This document shows, one piece after another, positions 1-7,544 of a stretch of DNA of 32,112 nt; positions within the stretch are counted from its first letter, which is position 1; every line of letters begins with the position of its first letter. The notes under the pieces were generated by a model. That model was not told where the DNA came from and did not search any database. It was given only the letters and a program-made list of their open reading frames with translations. Source of the DNA: GCA-2731375 sp046582635 (GTDB lineage: Bacteria > Pseudomonadota > Alphaproteobacteria > GCA-2731375); contig JAYGEA010000037.1 in NCBI GenBank assembly GCA_046582635.1, positions 1-32,112 on the forward strand, read 5' to 3'. The translations under genes and the position numbers were made by a program.

Positions 1-58
1 ACGCCCGCCATGTCCAGGGCAAAATGACGGCAGGTAATTGAAACAAGGAGCGATGATC

Positions 59-799
59 ATGGTGGTGAAGCATGAGACGGCGTTTGAGCGGGAACTTTGG
101 GGCGAAGCCATCCGCAATTCGCCCTCGGGCTGGGTGCCGGCCCGGCAAATCATGACCGGCGATCTGGTCCAGCTTGAACCCCTGGACCCAGGTATTCATG
201 GCGCCGCCCTATACCAGGCATCCCACGGCGGCGAACAGGCCTTGGATATCTGGACCTATCTGCCCTGGGGGCCGTGGGAGAACGAGGCCGGCTTCATGGC
301 CCATATGGCCGGCAACGCCGCCAATTTCGAATACATCTGGTATGCCTTCCGCCTGAAGGACAGCGATGAAATTAGCGGCATGGCCTGTTATCTGGACGTC
401 CAGCCCGCCCAGGGGGTGATCGAGATCGGCGGCATTTGGTTCGCCCCCGAGATGCAACGCACACGGGCGGCGACGGAAGCCCTGTTCCTGATGCTGGATT
501 ACACCATGACCGACCTGCGCTATCGCCGCATGCAATGGCGCTGCAACGCCCTGAACCAAAAATCCCGCAATGCCGCCCTGCGGCTGGGGTTTAAGTACGA
601 GGGCATTTTTTATAACCACATGATTTTCAAGGGCAGGAATCGCGACACCGCCTGGTATTCGATCCTCGATACCGACTGGCCGGAAGTCCGCAAGACCATC
701 GCCGCCTGGCTGGGAGACGACAATTTCGACGACGGCGGCGTGGCGCAAAGCTCCCTCTCCGCCAATATGAGCCGCCGCCTGGTGCCCGAACGAAGCTGA
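59..799 (+). CDS. GNAT-family N-acetyltransferase (RimJ/RimL type)
   Basis: A 246-residue protein with the layout of RimJ/RimL-like GNAT acetyltransferases, which move an acetyl group from acetyl-CoA to an amine. The family assignment rests on the central block: a strand with EIGGIWFAPEMQRTRAATEA, where the acetyl-CoA loop lies, followed by an LRYRRMQWRCNALNQKSRNA segment and a GFKYEGIF strand typical of this subfamily. The substrate cannot be read from sequence. I chose ATG 59 because AAGGAG at 45-50 lies 8 bases upstream of it. The ATG at 53 would be only 2 bases from that site, and the TTG at 38 lies upstream of it. About 30 residues at the C-terminus lie beyond the catalytic domain. It converges with the MaoC-type gene, with a 20-bp gap. 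Confidence 0.85.
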   Translation: MVVKHETAFERELWGEAIRNSPSGWVPARQIMTGDLVQLEPLDPGIHGAALYQASHGGEQALDIWTYLPWGPWENEAGFMAHMAGNAANFEYIWYAFRLKDSDEISGMACYLDVQPAQGVIEIGGIWFAPEMQRTRAATEALFLMLDYTMTDLRYRRMQWRCNALNQKSRNAALRLGFKYEGIFYNHMIFKGRNRDTAWYSILDTDWPEVRKTIAAWLGDDNFDDGGVAQSSLSANMSRRLVPERS

Positions 800-819
800 C
801 CGCCGCCAGCCAAGTTGCC

Positions 820-1314
820 CTAGGGCCGCTTGCGCACCAGCAGCTTCTGCATGCCGTCCAGGATCAACTCCCGGCGCTGGTTATGCAGGGTGGAGCGCAG
901 GACGACGACGCCGGTGGTGCGGCCGGGCTCCAGTGCGGTGACCTGCAACATGGGATACACCGTATCGCCGGCGTAAAGCGGCTTCAGGAACTTCGAGGAT
1001 TGCTCGATAAAGGCGATCAGGGCGTCACCAAAATAATGCGGCAGCATGCCGGCGCCGGGCGCCGTCTGGATCAGGGCCTGGAAGCCGTGCGCCAATAGGT
1101 TTTCATGCCCACGGGCGCGGCAATATTCGATGTCGTAATGAATGGGGTGATTATCGCCCGAGGCCAGTTGAAAGGCGGCGAAATTTGCATCCGCCAAGGT
1201 CCGCGAGGGAATGGGAAATTTATCCCCCACTTTCACGTCCTCGAAATAATGGCTTCCGCACAGCTCGTGCCTGGCGGGATCGAACCCCGCATCAATGTCA
1301 GCTTCTCCTCGCAT
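820..1314 (-). CDS. MaoC-type acyl-CoA dehydratase
   Basis: A 164-residue single hot-dog domain of the MaoC / (R)-specific enoyl-CoA hydratase family. The hydratase-2 catalytic pair is visible in SGDNHPIHYD: Asp54 and His59 have the usual D-x4-H spacing. It probably hydrates a trans-2-enoyl-CoA in fatty-acid or branched-chain acyl-CoA catabolism, but the substrate is unknown. The frame is open further upstream, but ATG 1314 is the start because AAAGGAG lies 6 bases before it and homology begins shortly after. It is divergent from the Rieske oxygenase gene. Its upstream region carries a remnant of the palindromic element end, whose last bases overlap the Shine-Dalgarno region. Confidence 0.87.
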   Translation of the reverse strand: MRGEADIDAGFDPARHELCGSHYFEDVKVGDKFPIPSRTLADANFAAFQLASGDNHPIHYDIEYCRARGHENLLAHGFQALIQTAPGAGMLPHYFGDALIAFIEQSSKFLKPLYAGDTVYPMLQVTALEPGRTTGVVVLRSTLHNQRRELILDGMQKLLVRKRP

Positions 1315-1323
1315 CTCTCGCTC

Positions 1324-1345
1324 CTTTATCACCCTACCTTGGTAT
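1324..1345 (-). repeat. Solo terminus of the palindromic element
   Basis: Read on the minus strand from 1345, this begins ATACCAAGGTAGGGTGATAA and continues AG, matching 20 of 22 positions of the end of the 20.4-kb copy (ATACCAAGGTACGGTGATAG). No second arm is visible nearby. Its inner end runs into the AAAGGAG Shine-Dalgarno of the MaoC-type gene. It could be a decayed end of the element. The core TACC-TT-GGTA is itself a dyad, so a regulator site is an alternative. Confidence 0.5.
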
Positions 1346-1358
1346 GACTGCTCTATCC

Positions 1359-1388
1359 TTGACAGCCGCCGCGAACAAGGCCTGTATG
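1359..1388 (+). promoter_or_regulatory. Candidate sigma-70-type promoter for the Rieske gene
   Basis: A perfect TTGACA at 1359-1364 is followed after 18 bases by TGTATG (1383-1388), a poor -10 match. The position about 35 bases before the start codon fits a leader of ordinary length. It rests on the -35 box only. Confidence 0.3.
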
Positions 1389-1422
1389 CCGACGCGTAAA
1401 GTATTTTTTGAGAGCGATGGGT

Positions 1423-2547
1423 ATGACAGGGCTTCTTTCCGACAACGATGTGATCGACCGGGTTTTCGATCATATTGACAACAAGACCACCGATCTGGGC
1501 GACGGCGGTTGGCGCGAGCCCATCGAACATTATTCATCACCGGAACACTTCGCGGCCGAGCGCGCCTTGTTTCGCCGCCTGCCCCTGCCCCTTTGCCCCG
1601 CCGCCGCCTTGCCCGATACCGGGTCCTATGTGGCGCGCCAGGCGGCCGGCACGCCGATCATCGCGGTGCGGGGCGAGGATGGCGTGGTCCGCGCCTTTCG
1701 CAATGCCTGCCGTCATCGCGGCAAGAAACTGGCGGACGGCGCGGGCTGTACCAAAACCTTTGTCTGCGGCTATCACGGCTGGGCCTATAATCTGGACGGG
1801 CGTTTGCGCCATATCCCTAATGAAAACGGCTTCCCCGATCTGGACCGCGACCAATACGGCCTGGTTCCCGTCACCGCCACCGAGCGCCATGGCATGATAT
1901 TCGTCACCCAGGAGGAGCCGGTGACCGATGGCGGTCTGCTTGAGTGCCCTGATTTCCTCGGCCCGGAACAGGTGTTGATCGACGCCGTGGAATTTGAATT
2001 TGATGTCAATTGGAAACTCTTCGCCGAGGCCGGCATGGAGGGCTACCACATCAAGCTGACCCACTCGAAATCATTCTATCCTTACGGCTTCGACAATTTG
2101 AACGTGATCGAGACCTTTGGCCCCAGCTCCCGCGTCACGTTTCCCTTCCGCCGGATCGAGAAAATACGCGATGTCCCCCGCGACCAGCGGCGCATCGATG
2201 GTCTGGTTACCTATGCCTACCACTTGTTCCCCAATGTCCTGATCGCGGTGCTGTCCAGGCACACGGCGGTGCAAATCGCCGAGCCGCTGTCGCCGACCCG
2301 CACCAGATACATCCGCTATCGCCTGACCAGCCGGGGCACCGATGGCTCGGCCGAAACCATGGCGGATGCCCGGCGCGATGCCGAGTTCGTCAAGGACGCC
2401 GGCAACATTGAAGACCGGGACGTCACCATCGAATTTCAGAACGGTATGGCCAGCGGCGCCAACAGCTATTTCACCTATGGCCGCTTCGAAAAGGCCATTG
2501 TGCATTTCCAGAAGACCATGGCCGATATGCTGGCCAAGGTGAGTTGA
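1423..2547 (+). CDS. Rieske non-heme iron oxygenase, alpha subunit
   Basis: A 374-residue aromatic-ring-hydroxylating-type oxygenase. The N-terminal Rieske domain binds a [2Fe-2S] cluster through C96-x-H98 and C115-x2-H118 (CRHRG and CGYHGW). The C-terminal catalytic domain has the mononuclear-iron histidines H209 and H214 in EGYHIKLTH, after NWKLFAEAG. The third ligand is probably an Asp in the EDRDVTIEFQNG stretch near residue 333. Such enzymes hydroxylate or demethylate aromatic, quaternary-amine or other small substrates, and the substrate here is unknown. No ferredoxin or reductase gene is adjacent, so electrons must come from elsewhere. ATG 1423 has GAGAG 8 bases upstream; ATG 1417 is an alternative. 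Its TGA abuts the stop of the convergent gene within TGATCA. Confidence 0.88.
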   Translation: MTGLLSDNDVIDRVFDHIDNKTTDLGDGGWREPIEHYSSPEHFAAERALFRRLPLPLCPAAALPDTGSYVARQAAGTPIIAVRGEDGVVRAFRNACRHRGKKLADGAGCTKTFVCGYHGWAYNLDGRLRHIPNENGFPDLDRDQYGLVPVTATERHGMIFVTQEEPVTDGGLLECPDFLGPEQVLIDAVEFEFDVNWKLFAEAGMEGYHIKLTHSKSFYPYGFDNLNVIETFGPSSRVTFPFRRIEKIRDVPRDQRRIDGLVTYAYHLFPNVLIAVLSRHTAVQIAEPLSPTRTRYIRYRLTSRGTDGSAETMADARRDAEFVKDAGNIEDRDVTIEFQNGMASGANSYFTYGRFEKAIVHFQKTMADMLAKVS

Positions 2548-3144
2548 TCAACCCCCCTCGGCGTCAAAAATATCCTTGACGAAATCCCGCGCTTTCCACG
2601 GCGGATCGGGCGGTTCATAGCCATCCTTGGGTGTGAAGACGGAGGGCTCCACGGCAGCCATCTTGGGGATGTAGCGGGGACAGTTGGGAAAGACACGGTC
2701 CACCGCCAGACGGATCAGCCGCTTTGCGCCGGGCCAAGCCGCCATCGTTGGGTCATCATCAATTATGCTGGCGCGGCCCGTCACCCGCAGGCGCGCGGCC
2801 GAGCCATCGAAACGGCCGCCCTCGAAACTTAGAAACAACAGACCCACACGGGGGCTGGAGAGGATATTGCCCAGGCTGCGGTACATGCGGTTGCCGTCGT
2901 AATCGGGCCAGGTTAATTCCTGTTCCCCGGTGATGCGAACGAACCCAGGTTCCCCGCCCTTGAAGGAACAATCCACATTGTCCCCCGCCGCGCTGGCCAG
3001 AAAGAAAAAGGCCGCGCTTTCAATCAGGCCCCGGTCGTCGTCATTGAAAGAGGCGCGGGCGCGGTGTGCTTCCAGGCGGTCGGCGACAGCCCGGCCCTCG
3101 TAACGGTCCTGCAGTTCGCGCATGCCATCGTGATAAAAATCCAT
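2548..3144 (-). CDS. Pyridoxamine 5'-phosphate oxidase-family FMN protein
   Basis: A 198-residue flavin-binding split-barrel protein. Recognisable features are the AAFFFLASAAGDNVDCSF strand pair, the KGGEPGFVRI loop, the PDYDGNRMYRSLGNIL helix (typical FMN-contact region of this subfamily) and the SPRVGLLFLSF strand. True PdxH makes pyridoxal phosphate, but this branch is a general-purpose FMN (or F420) oxidoreductase group and its substrate is not evident. The start at 3144 is fixed by GGGGAGG five bases upstream; homology is absent before it although the frame stays open. It is convergent with the Rieske gene (adjacent stop codons) and divergent from the PLP enzyme 70 bp away. Confidence 0.82.
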   Translation of the reverse strand: MDFYHDGMRELQDRYEGRAVADRLEAHRARASFNDDDRGLIESAAFFFLASAAGDNVDCSFKGGEPGFVRITGEQELTWPDYDGNRMYRSLGNILSSPRVGLLFLSFEGGRFDGSAARLRVTGRASIIDDDPTMAAWPGAKRLIRLAVDRVFPNCPRYIPKMAAVEPSVFTPKDGYEPPDPPWKARDFVKDIFDAEGG

Positions 3145-3214
3145 TTCGCCCTCCCCGGTGCGATTGACGCTATAAAGTGGGTCCCAGTATGACGCAGCCG
3201 CGAAGGGTCGGGCA

Positions 3215-4249
3215 ATGACGGACAGCATGGAATTTGATCCCGCGACCCTTAATCTCGCCACCGCCCGCGCCCGCCATGGTGAATTGGCAGGGTCGGTGAT
3301 CAGAACGCCCCTGACCCGCCTGGCCTCCCCCGCCATTGCCCAGGCGCTGGAAAGCACCGAGGTCTACTTGAAACTGGAATGCTACCAACACACCGGCACC
3401 TTCAAGGCGCGGGGCGCCCTGTCCGTGGCCCGCGCCATTCCCGAGGCTGAGCGAGCCAAGGGCGTCACGGCGGCCAGCGCCGGCAATCATGCTATTGCCG
3501 CGGCCTGGGCCGCCCGGCAACTGGGCATGGGCGCCAAGGTGGTGATGCAATCCACCGCCAATCCTTTCCGGGTCGCCCTGGCCCGGGGCGAAGGGGCGGA
3601 GATCATTATGGCGGAGGGCGGCCTGGCCGCCATTGCCGAGGCCGAGCGTCTGGCGCGCGACGAGGGGCGGACGTTCATCCATCCGTTCGAGGGCATCAAC
3701 ACCACCCTGGGCGCCGCCGGCGTGGGGCTGGAGATCATGGACGACAGTGCAGCGCTGGGAGCAGACGCCGAGGCTGTCGTGGTCTCGGTCGGCGGCGGCG
3801 GTCTGATCAGCGGCGTGGCCGCCGGCGTTAAACTGCTCAACCCCGGTTGCGCCGTCTATGGCGTGGAACCCATGGGCGCCGACAGCGTCAGCCGCAGCCT
3901 GGCGGCGGGCAAACCGGTGACCCTGGACAAGGTGGATACCATCGCCGACAGCCTGGGGCCGCCGTTTTCGCTGCCATACGGATTATCGGTGATCCGCGCT
4001 TATGTGGATGATGTGGTCAGAATTACCGATGATCAGATCCTGGCCGGCCTGGTGGTCTGCCAGGAGGAGGGCAAGCTGGCCGTGGAACCGGCCGCCGGCG
4101 CCGCCATGGCCGCCGCCCTTGGCCCCTTGCGGGAACGTCTGCGGGGCAAACGCATCGTCATCCTGATCTGTGGCGCCAATATCGACGGCGATACCTATGC
4201 CACCCTGCACAAACGGGGCCGGGACCACGTCGCGGCCTTGATGGAGTAA
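3215..4249 (+). CDS. Threonine/serine dehydratase-like PLP enzyme
   Basis: A 344-residue fold-type II PLP enzyme. Lys64 in QHTGTFKARGA is the Schiff-base lysine. SAGNHA near residue 88-93 binds the substrate carboxylate, and the tetraglycine loop at 193-196 (SVGGGGLISG) binds the PLP phosphate. There is no C-terminal ACT regulatory domain, so it resembles catabolic threonine/serine dehydratases rather than allosteric IlvA. Substrate possibilities include threonine, serine, hydroxy-amino acids and ectoine-derived compounds; sequence alone does not choose. GAAGGG precedes the start. It is the first gene of a three-gene unit, only 5 bp before the GFA-type gene, so its physiological substrate may be explained by the downstream flavoprotein. 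Confidence 0.85.
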   Translation: MTDSMEFDPATLNLATARARHGELAGSVIRTPLTRLASPAIAQALESTEVYLKLECYQHTGTFKARGALSVARAIPEAERAKGVTAASAGNHAIAAAWAARQLGMGAKVVMQSTANPFRVALARGEGAEIIMAEGGLAAIAEAERLARDEGRTFIHPFEGINTTLGAAGVGLEIMDDSAALGADAEAVVVSVGGGGLISGVAAGVKLLNPGCAVYGVEPMGADSVSRSLAAGKPVTLDKVDTIADSLGPPFSLPYGLSVIRAYVDDVVRITDDQILAGLVVCQEEGKLAVEPAAGAAMAAALGPLRERLRGKRIVILICGANIDGDTYATLHKRGRDHVAALME

Positions 4250-4254
4250 GCCTG

Positions 4255-4683
4255 ATGCATGAATTTCACGGCAGTTGCCATTGCGGCAATCTGGCCATCG
4301 ACTACATAACCCCGACGGCGGCGGCGTATACCTCCGTGCGGGCCTGCCAGTGCTCATATTGCCGCAAGCATGACGCGCGGTCGGTCTCGGACCCGGCCGG
4401 CCGGCTGACCATCACCGTTCACGATGCCAGCCTTCTTGAACGCTACCGCTTCGGCCTGGAAGTCACCGATTATCTGATCTGCCGCAAATGCGGCGTTTAT
4501 GTCTCCGCCTACATGGCGCGGGGCGATGAGGCCTATGCCAACGTCATGGTCAATGCCCTGGATGACCGGGCGCTTTTCCAGGAACCTACGCCACTGGTCC
4601 TGGACGGCGAAGACGAAAACGGAAAATGGCAACGGCGGCAGCGCCAATGGACGCCGGCAACTTTGCGCATCGCGGCGCCGTAA
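4255..4683 (+). CDS. GFA/CENP-V family zinc protein
   Basis: A 142-residue protein of the glutathione-dependent formaldehyde-activating (GFA/CENP-V) fold. All seven cysteine ligands usual for two zinc sites are present: C8, C10 (SCHCG), C31, C33, C36 (CQCSYC) and C76, C79 (CRKCG). The family name comes from a protein reported to condense formaldehyde with glutathione, an activity not established for most members. It lies between the PLP enzyme and the flavoprotein with 5- and 9-bp gaps, so all three are almost certainly co-transcribed. A role in handling a reactive aldehyde made by its neighbours is an inference only. Confidence 0.88.
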   Translation: MHEFHGSCHCGNLAIDYITPTAAAYTSVRACQCSYCRKHDARSVSDPAGRLTITVHDASLLERYRFGLEVTDYLICRKCGVYVSAYMARGDEAYANVMVNALDDRALFQEPTPLVLDGEDENGKWQRRQRQWTPATLRIAAP

Positions 4684-4692
4684 GGGATCGCC

Positions 4693-6315
4693 ATGGCTGA
4701 CCCTGAACAGTTTGATGTCGTCGTGGTCGGCACTGGGGCGGCGGGCCTGTCGGCCGCCCTGACGGCCAGTGTCGCGGGCGCCCGGACCCTGGTGGTGGAA
4801 AAATCGACCCTGGTCGGCGGCACCACGGCGATGTCGGGGGGCGGCATCTGGCTGCCCAACAATCACCTCATGGCCCGCCATGGTTTAAGCGACAGCCCCG
4901 AACAGGCCCTGGATTATATCCGTGCCGTCTCGCCGGACGGCTGGCACAACCGGGAGGAGCCGCTGTGGGCCGCCTTCGTGGAGCACGCACCCCGGATGTT
5001 GAATTTCGTCGAGGCGCACAGCCCCACCCGCTTCATCATGAACCGGGACCCAGACCCCTATGCCGAGGCCACGGGCGGCATGCCCCAGGGGCGCAATCTG
5101 TGCCCCGCCCCGATCCGCATCGGCCAGCTTGGCCCCTGGCGGGACAAGGTGCGCGCCTCGACCGCCGATATGCGGATCAACTATGACGAAATGATCGACA
5201 ATCACTTCTATGCCAATCCGAAGAAACATATGCCCCGGCTGCTGCCGCGCCTGCTTTGGCGCAAGCTGACCGGCGCCCACCCGCGCGGGCGGGCCTTGAC
5301 CATCGGGCTGCTGAAAGGCTGCCTGGATCACGGCGTTCAGGTCTGGCTCGACACGGCGGCCACGGAACTATGCACGGCTGCCAGGGGCCATGTTACCGGC
5401 CTGGTGGTGGCGCGGCGGGGCCGGCCCGTGACCGTCAAGGCGGCCCAGGGCGTGGTCCTGGCCAGCGGCGGATTTGAATGGAACCGGGAGATGATGGCGG
5501 AACACTTCCCCGGCCCGGTGGAATGGACCGCCTCGCCCCGCACCAACACCGGCGACGGCCAGCGCATGGCGGCGGCCGTGGGGGCGCAACTGGATCATAT
5601 GGACCAGGCCCTGGTCATGGGCGTCTCGCCGGTGATGTATGAAGGGCAATTGACCGGTCAGCCGGCCGCCGACTATTTCCTGCCCCATTCAATGATCGTC
5701 AACCGCCACGGCCGCCGCTTCGTCAACGAAAAGCAGATGAACATCGGCCTGGCCTTTGCCGAGATGGACCCCGCGACCGGCACCCCCGCCCACCTGCCCG
5801 CCTGGCGCATTTATGACAGCCAGTTCGCGGCCCGCTATCCCCACGCCATGCCGTCCCGCGCGGTGCCCGGCAACCGGTTCGAGGCGCCTAACTTGGCCGC
5901 ATTGGCCGCCCTGATCGAGGTGGATGGCGCCGGTCTGGTGGCCACGGCGGCCCGGTTTTCGGATTTCGCCCGGGCCGGGGTGGATGCTGATTTCGGCCGG
6001 GGCGCGAGTATCTGGGACCGCACCCGTGGCGGCGACCCGGCCCATAAGCCCAGCCCCACCCTGGGCAGCATCGAACGCCCGCCGTTTTACGCCATGCCGT
6101 TCAAGGCCGGCTTTCTGGGCACCAAGGGCGGCCCCCGCACCAACCAGCGGGCAGAGGTTCTGGACCACCAGGGTGAGGTCATCGGCGGCCTGTACGCCGC
6201 CGGCAACGTCATGGCGAATGCTTTTGGCTCAAAGGGGTTGGGCGCGGGCACCACCCTGGGCCCCTGCCTCACCTGGGGCTACATCGCCGCCCGGAACGCC
6301 ATGGGAATTGCGTAA
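4693..6315 (+). CDS. KstD/fumarate-reductase-type FAD flavoprotein
   Basis: A 540-residue FAD-dependent oxidoreductase of the succinate dehydrogenase/3-ketosteroid dehydrogenase superfamily. The dinucleotide motif is GTGAAG (13-18), with the acidic end of the second strand at VVEK, followed by GGTTAMSGGGIWLPN. The C-terminal FAD-contact segment is AAGNVMANAFGSKG then GAGTTLGP. The overall layout is that of 3-ketosteroid delta-1-dehydrogenases. However, as I recall them, those enzymes carry a catalytic Tyr in R-T-Y-A-G-P-G-A-T-L, and the matching position here is Gly. A steroid substrate should therefore not be assumed. There is no secretion signal. It is the last gene of the three-gene unit; no terminator is visible before the convergent gene 13 bp away. 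Confidence 0.82.
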   Translation: MADPEQFDVVVVGTGAAGLSAALTASVAGARTLVVEKSTLVGGTTAMSGGGIWLPNNHLMARHGLSDSPEQALDYIRAVSPDGWHNREEPLWAAFVEHAPRMLNFVEAHSPTRFIMNRDPDPYAEATGGMPQGRNLCPAPIRIGQLGPWRDKVRASTADMRINYDEMIDNHFYANPKKHMPRLLPRLLWRKLTGAHPRGRALTIGLLKGCLDHGVQVWLDTAATELCTAARGHVTGLVVARRGRPVTVKAAQGVVLASGGFEWNREMMAEHFPGPVEWTASPRTNTGDGQRMAAAVGAQLDHMDQALVMGVSPVMYEGQLTGQPAADYFLPHSMIVNRHGRRFVNEKQMNIGLAFAEMDPATGTPAHLPAWRIYDSQFAARYPHAMPSRAVPGNRFEAPNLAALAALIEVDGAGLVATAARFSDFARAGVDADFGRGASIWDRTRGGDPAHKPSPTLGSIERPPFYAMPFKAGFLGTKGGPRTNQRAEVLDHQGEVIGGLYAAGNVMANAFGSKGLGAGTTLGPCLTWGYIAARNAMGIA

Positions 6316-6328
6316 GGCGGCGCCGCGG

Positions 6329-7399
6329 TCAATCCCGCCCGCCCTCGACCGCGCAGTGCTGGGCGCGCCAGCGCAGCATGCCGCCGGCCAGATTGGCGAT
6401 GTTGGTGAAACCGGCCCGGCGTAAAATGACCGTCGCCTGGGCTGAACGGCCGCCCGCGCGGCAAACGGCGACAACGGGCTTTTCCTGGTCCAGCTCCCCG
6501 GTCCGACTGGCAAGATCGCCAAGGGGTATCAGGGTGGCGCCGGCGATGCGGCCCAGGGGACCGTCGAATTCGTCGGCTTCGCGCACGTCCAATATTTGCG
6601 CCACGCTGGGGTTTTCTTCCAGCCAATGGGGCTGAACCTCCCAGATGCCGGCGAAGGTATAGGTCAGGTTGGCCCAGGCCGGCTCGTCCGCGGGGATATC
6701 GTCATCCTCGGGGCGGCCGCATTGCAGGTTCGCCGGCACCGCGATGTCCATTTTCTTGGGATGGTCCAGACCCAGATTATCCATGAAGCCGACAAAATCG
6801 CTTTGGCTCAACTGCCCGCCCAGACGCGGGTTGAAGGCTTTCTCTTCGCCCACGCTGGTGGTTGTCAGGCCCTTGTAGTCGTGGCCGGGGTAGAGCAGGC
6901 AATGGTCGGGCAAGGTAAAAATCTGGGTGTGGATGGACTGATACATTTGCCCCGCATCACCGTCCTGGAAATCCGTGCGCCCGCACCCCCGGATCAGCAG
7001 GCAATCCCCGGTGAAGGCCATCTCCTCCGTGTCGAGGACAAAACAGATGCAGCCCGAGGTGTGCCCCGGCGTTGCCCGCACGCTTAGATAGCGGGCGCCG
7101 AAATCGATTCGGTCACCATGATGCAACTGGCGGTCCATGCCTGTCGCCCCGGCGCTGGCGGACAGGGCGATTTGGCTGCCCATGCCGCTGCGCAACAGCC
7201 AGCCCCCCGTGACATGGTCGGCATGAACATGGGTTTCGAGGCTGTAGAGCAGTTTCAGGCCCAATTCGCTTAACAATGCCTGATCCCGCCGGGCCTGCTC
7301 GTAGACCGGATCGATCAAAACCGCTTCACCGGCATCGGTGTCGGCCAGCAAATAGGTATAGGTGCCGGATTGCGGATCAAACAATTGACGGAACAGCAT
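6329..7399 (-). CDS. Persulfide dioxygenase-rhodanese fusion (ETHE1-like)
   Basis: A 356-residue two-domain protein. The N-terminal metallo-beta-lactamase fold has H57-x-H59-x-D61-H62, TPGHTSG, TGDCLL, and GRTDFQDGD, a signature of ETHE1-type persulfide dioxygenases, then PGHDY. The C-terminal rhodanese domain has its catalytic cysteine C313 in CRAGGRS. Fusions of this type oxidise glutathione persulfide to sulfite and pass sulfane sulfur through the rhodanese, serving sulfide detoxification. The start at 7399 follows AGGTGG at a 5-base distance; a TTG at 7438 is in frame but has no better site. It is divergent from the molybdenum hydroxylase gene. Confidence 0.9.
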   Translation of the reverse strand: MLFRQLFDPQSGTYTYLLADTDAGEAVLIDPVYEQARRDQALLSELGLKLLYSLETHVHADHVTGGWLLRSGMGSQIALSASAGATGMDRQLHHGDRIDFGARYLSVRATPGHTSGCICFVLDTEEMAFTGDCLLIRGCGRTDFQDGDAGQMYQSIHTQIFTLPDHCLLYPGHDYKGLTTTSVGEEKAFNPRLGGQLSQSDFVGFMDNLGLDHPKKMDIAVPANLQCGRPEDDDIPADEPAWANLTYTFAGIWEVQPHWLEENPSVAQILDVREADEFDGPLGRIAGATLIPLGDLASRTGELDQEKPVVAVCRAGGRSAQATVILRRAGFTNIANLAGGMLRWRAQHCAVEGGRD

Positions 7400-7475
7400 G
7401 GCATCCACCTCGCGGATTTTCACCTCGTTGAAGGCCAATCGTGGAACGAAGCCGCCGCTTTGGCAAGAGGCCCGC

Positions 7476-7505
7476 TTGTGTTGCCCCTGTTCGGGGCAGT
7501 ATTAT
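7476..7505 (+). promoter_or_regulatory. Candidate promoter for the molybdenum hydroxylase gene
   Basis: TTGTGT (7476-7481) and TATTAT (7500-7505) are 18 bases apart, about 40 bases before ATG 7545. A small dyad, CCCC-TGTT-CGGGG, lies between the boxes where a regulator could bind. Identified by pattern only. Confidence 0.3.
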
Positions 7506-7544
7506 TATTCCCAGAAATTTTCGCGATAGCCAAAGGATGCCAAC

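Noticed and set aside
1314..1530. A 72-residue N-terminal extension of the MaoC-type protein
   Set aside because: It overlaps the divergent Rieske gene, is not protein-like, and an ideal ribosome site marks ATG 1314.
4693..6315. Naming the flavoprotein a 3-ketosteroid dehydrogenase (kstD)
   Set aside because: The fold matches, but the expected catalytic Tyr in the C-terminal segment is Gly and no other steroid-degradation gene is present.
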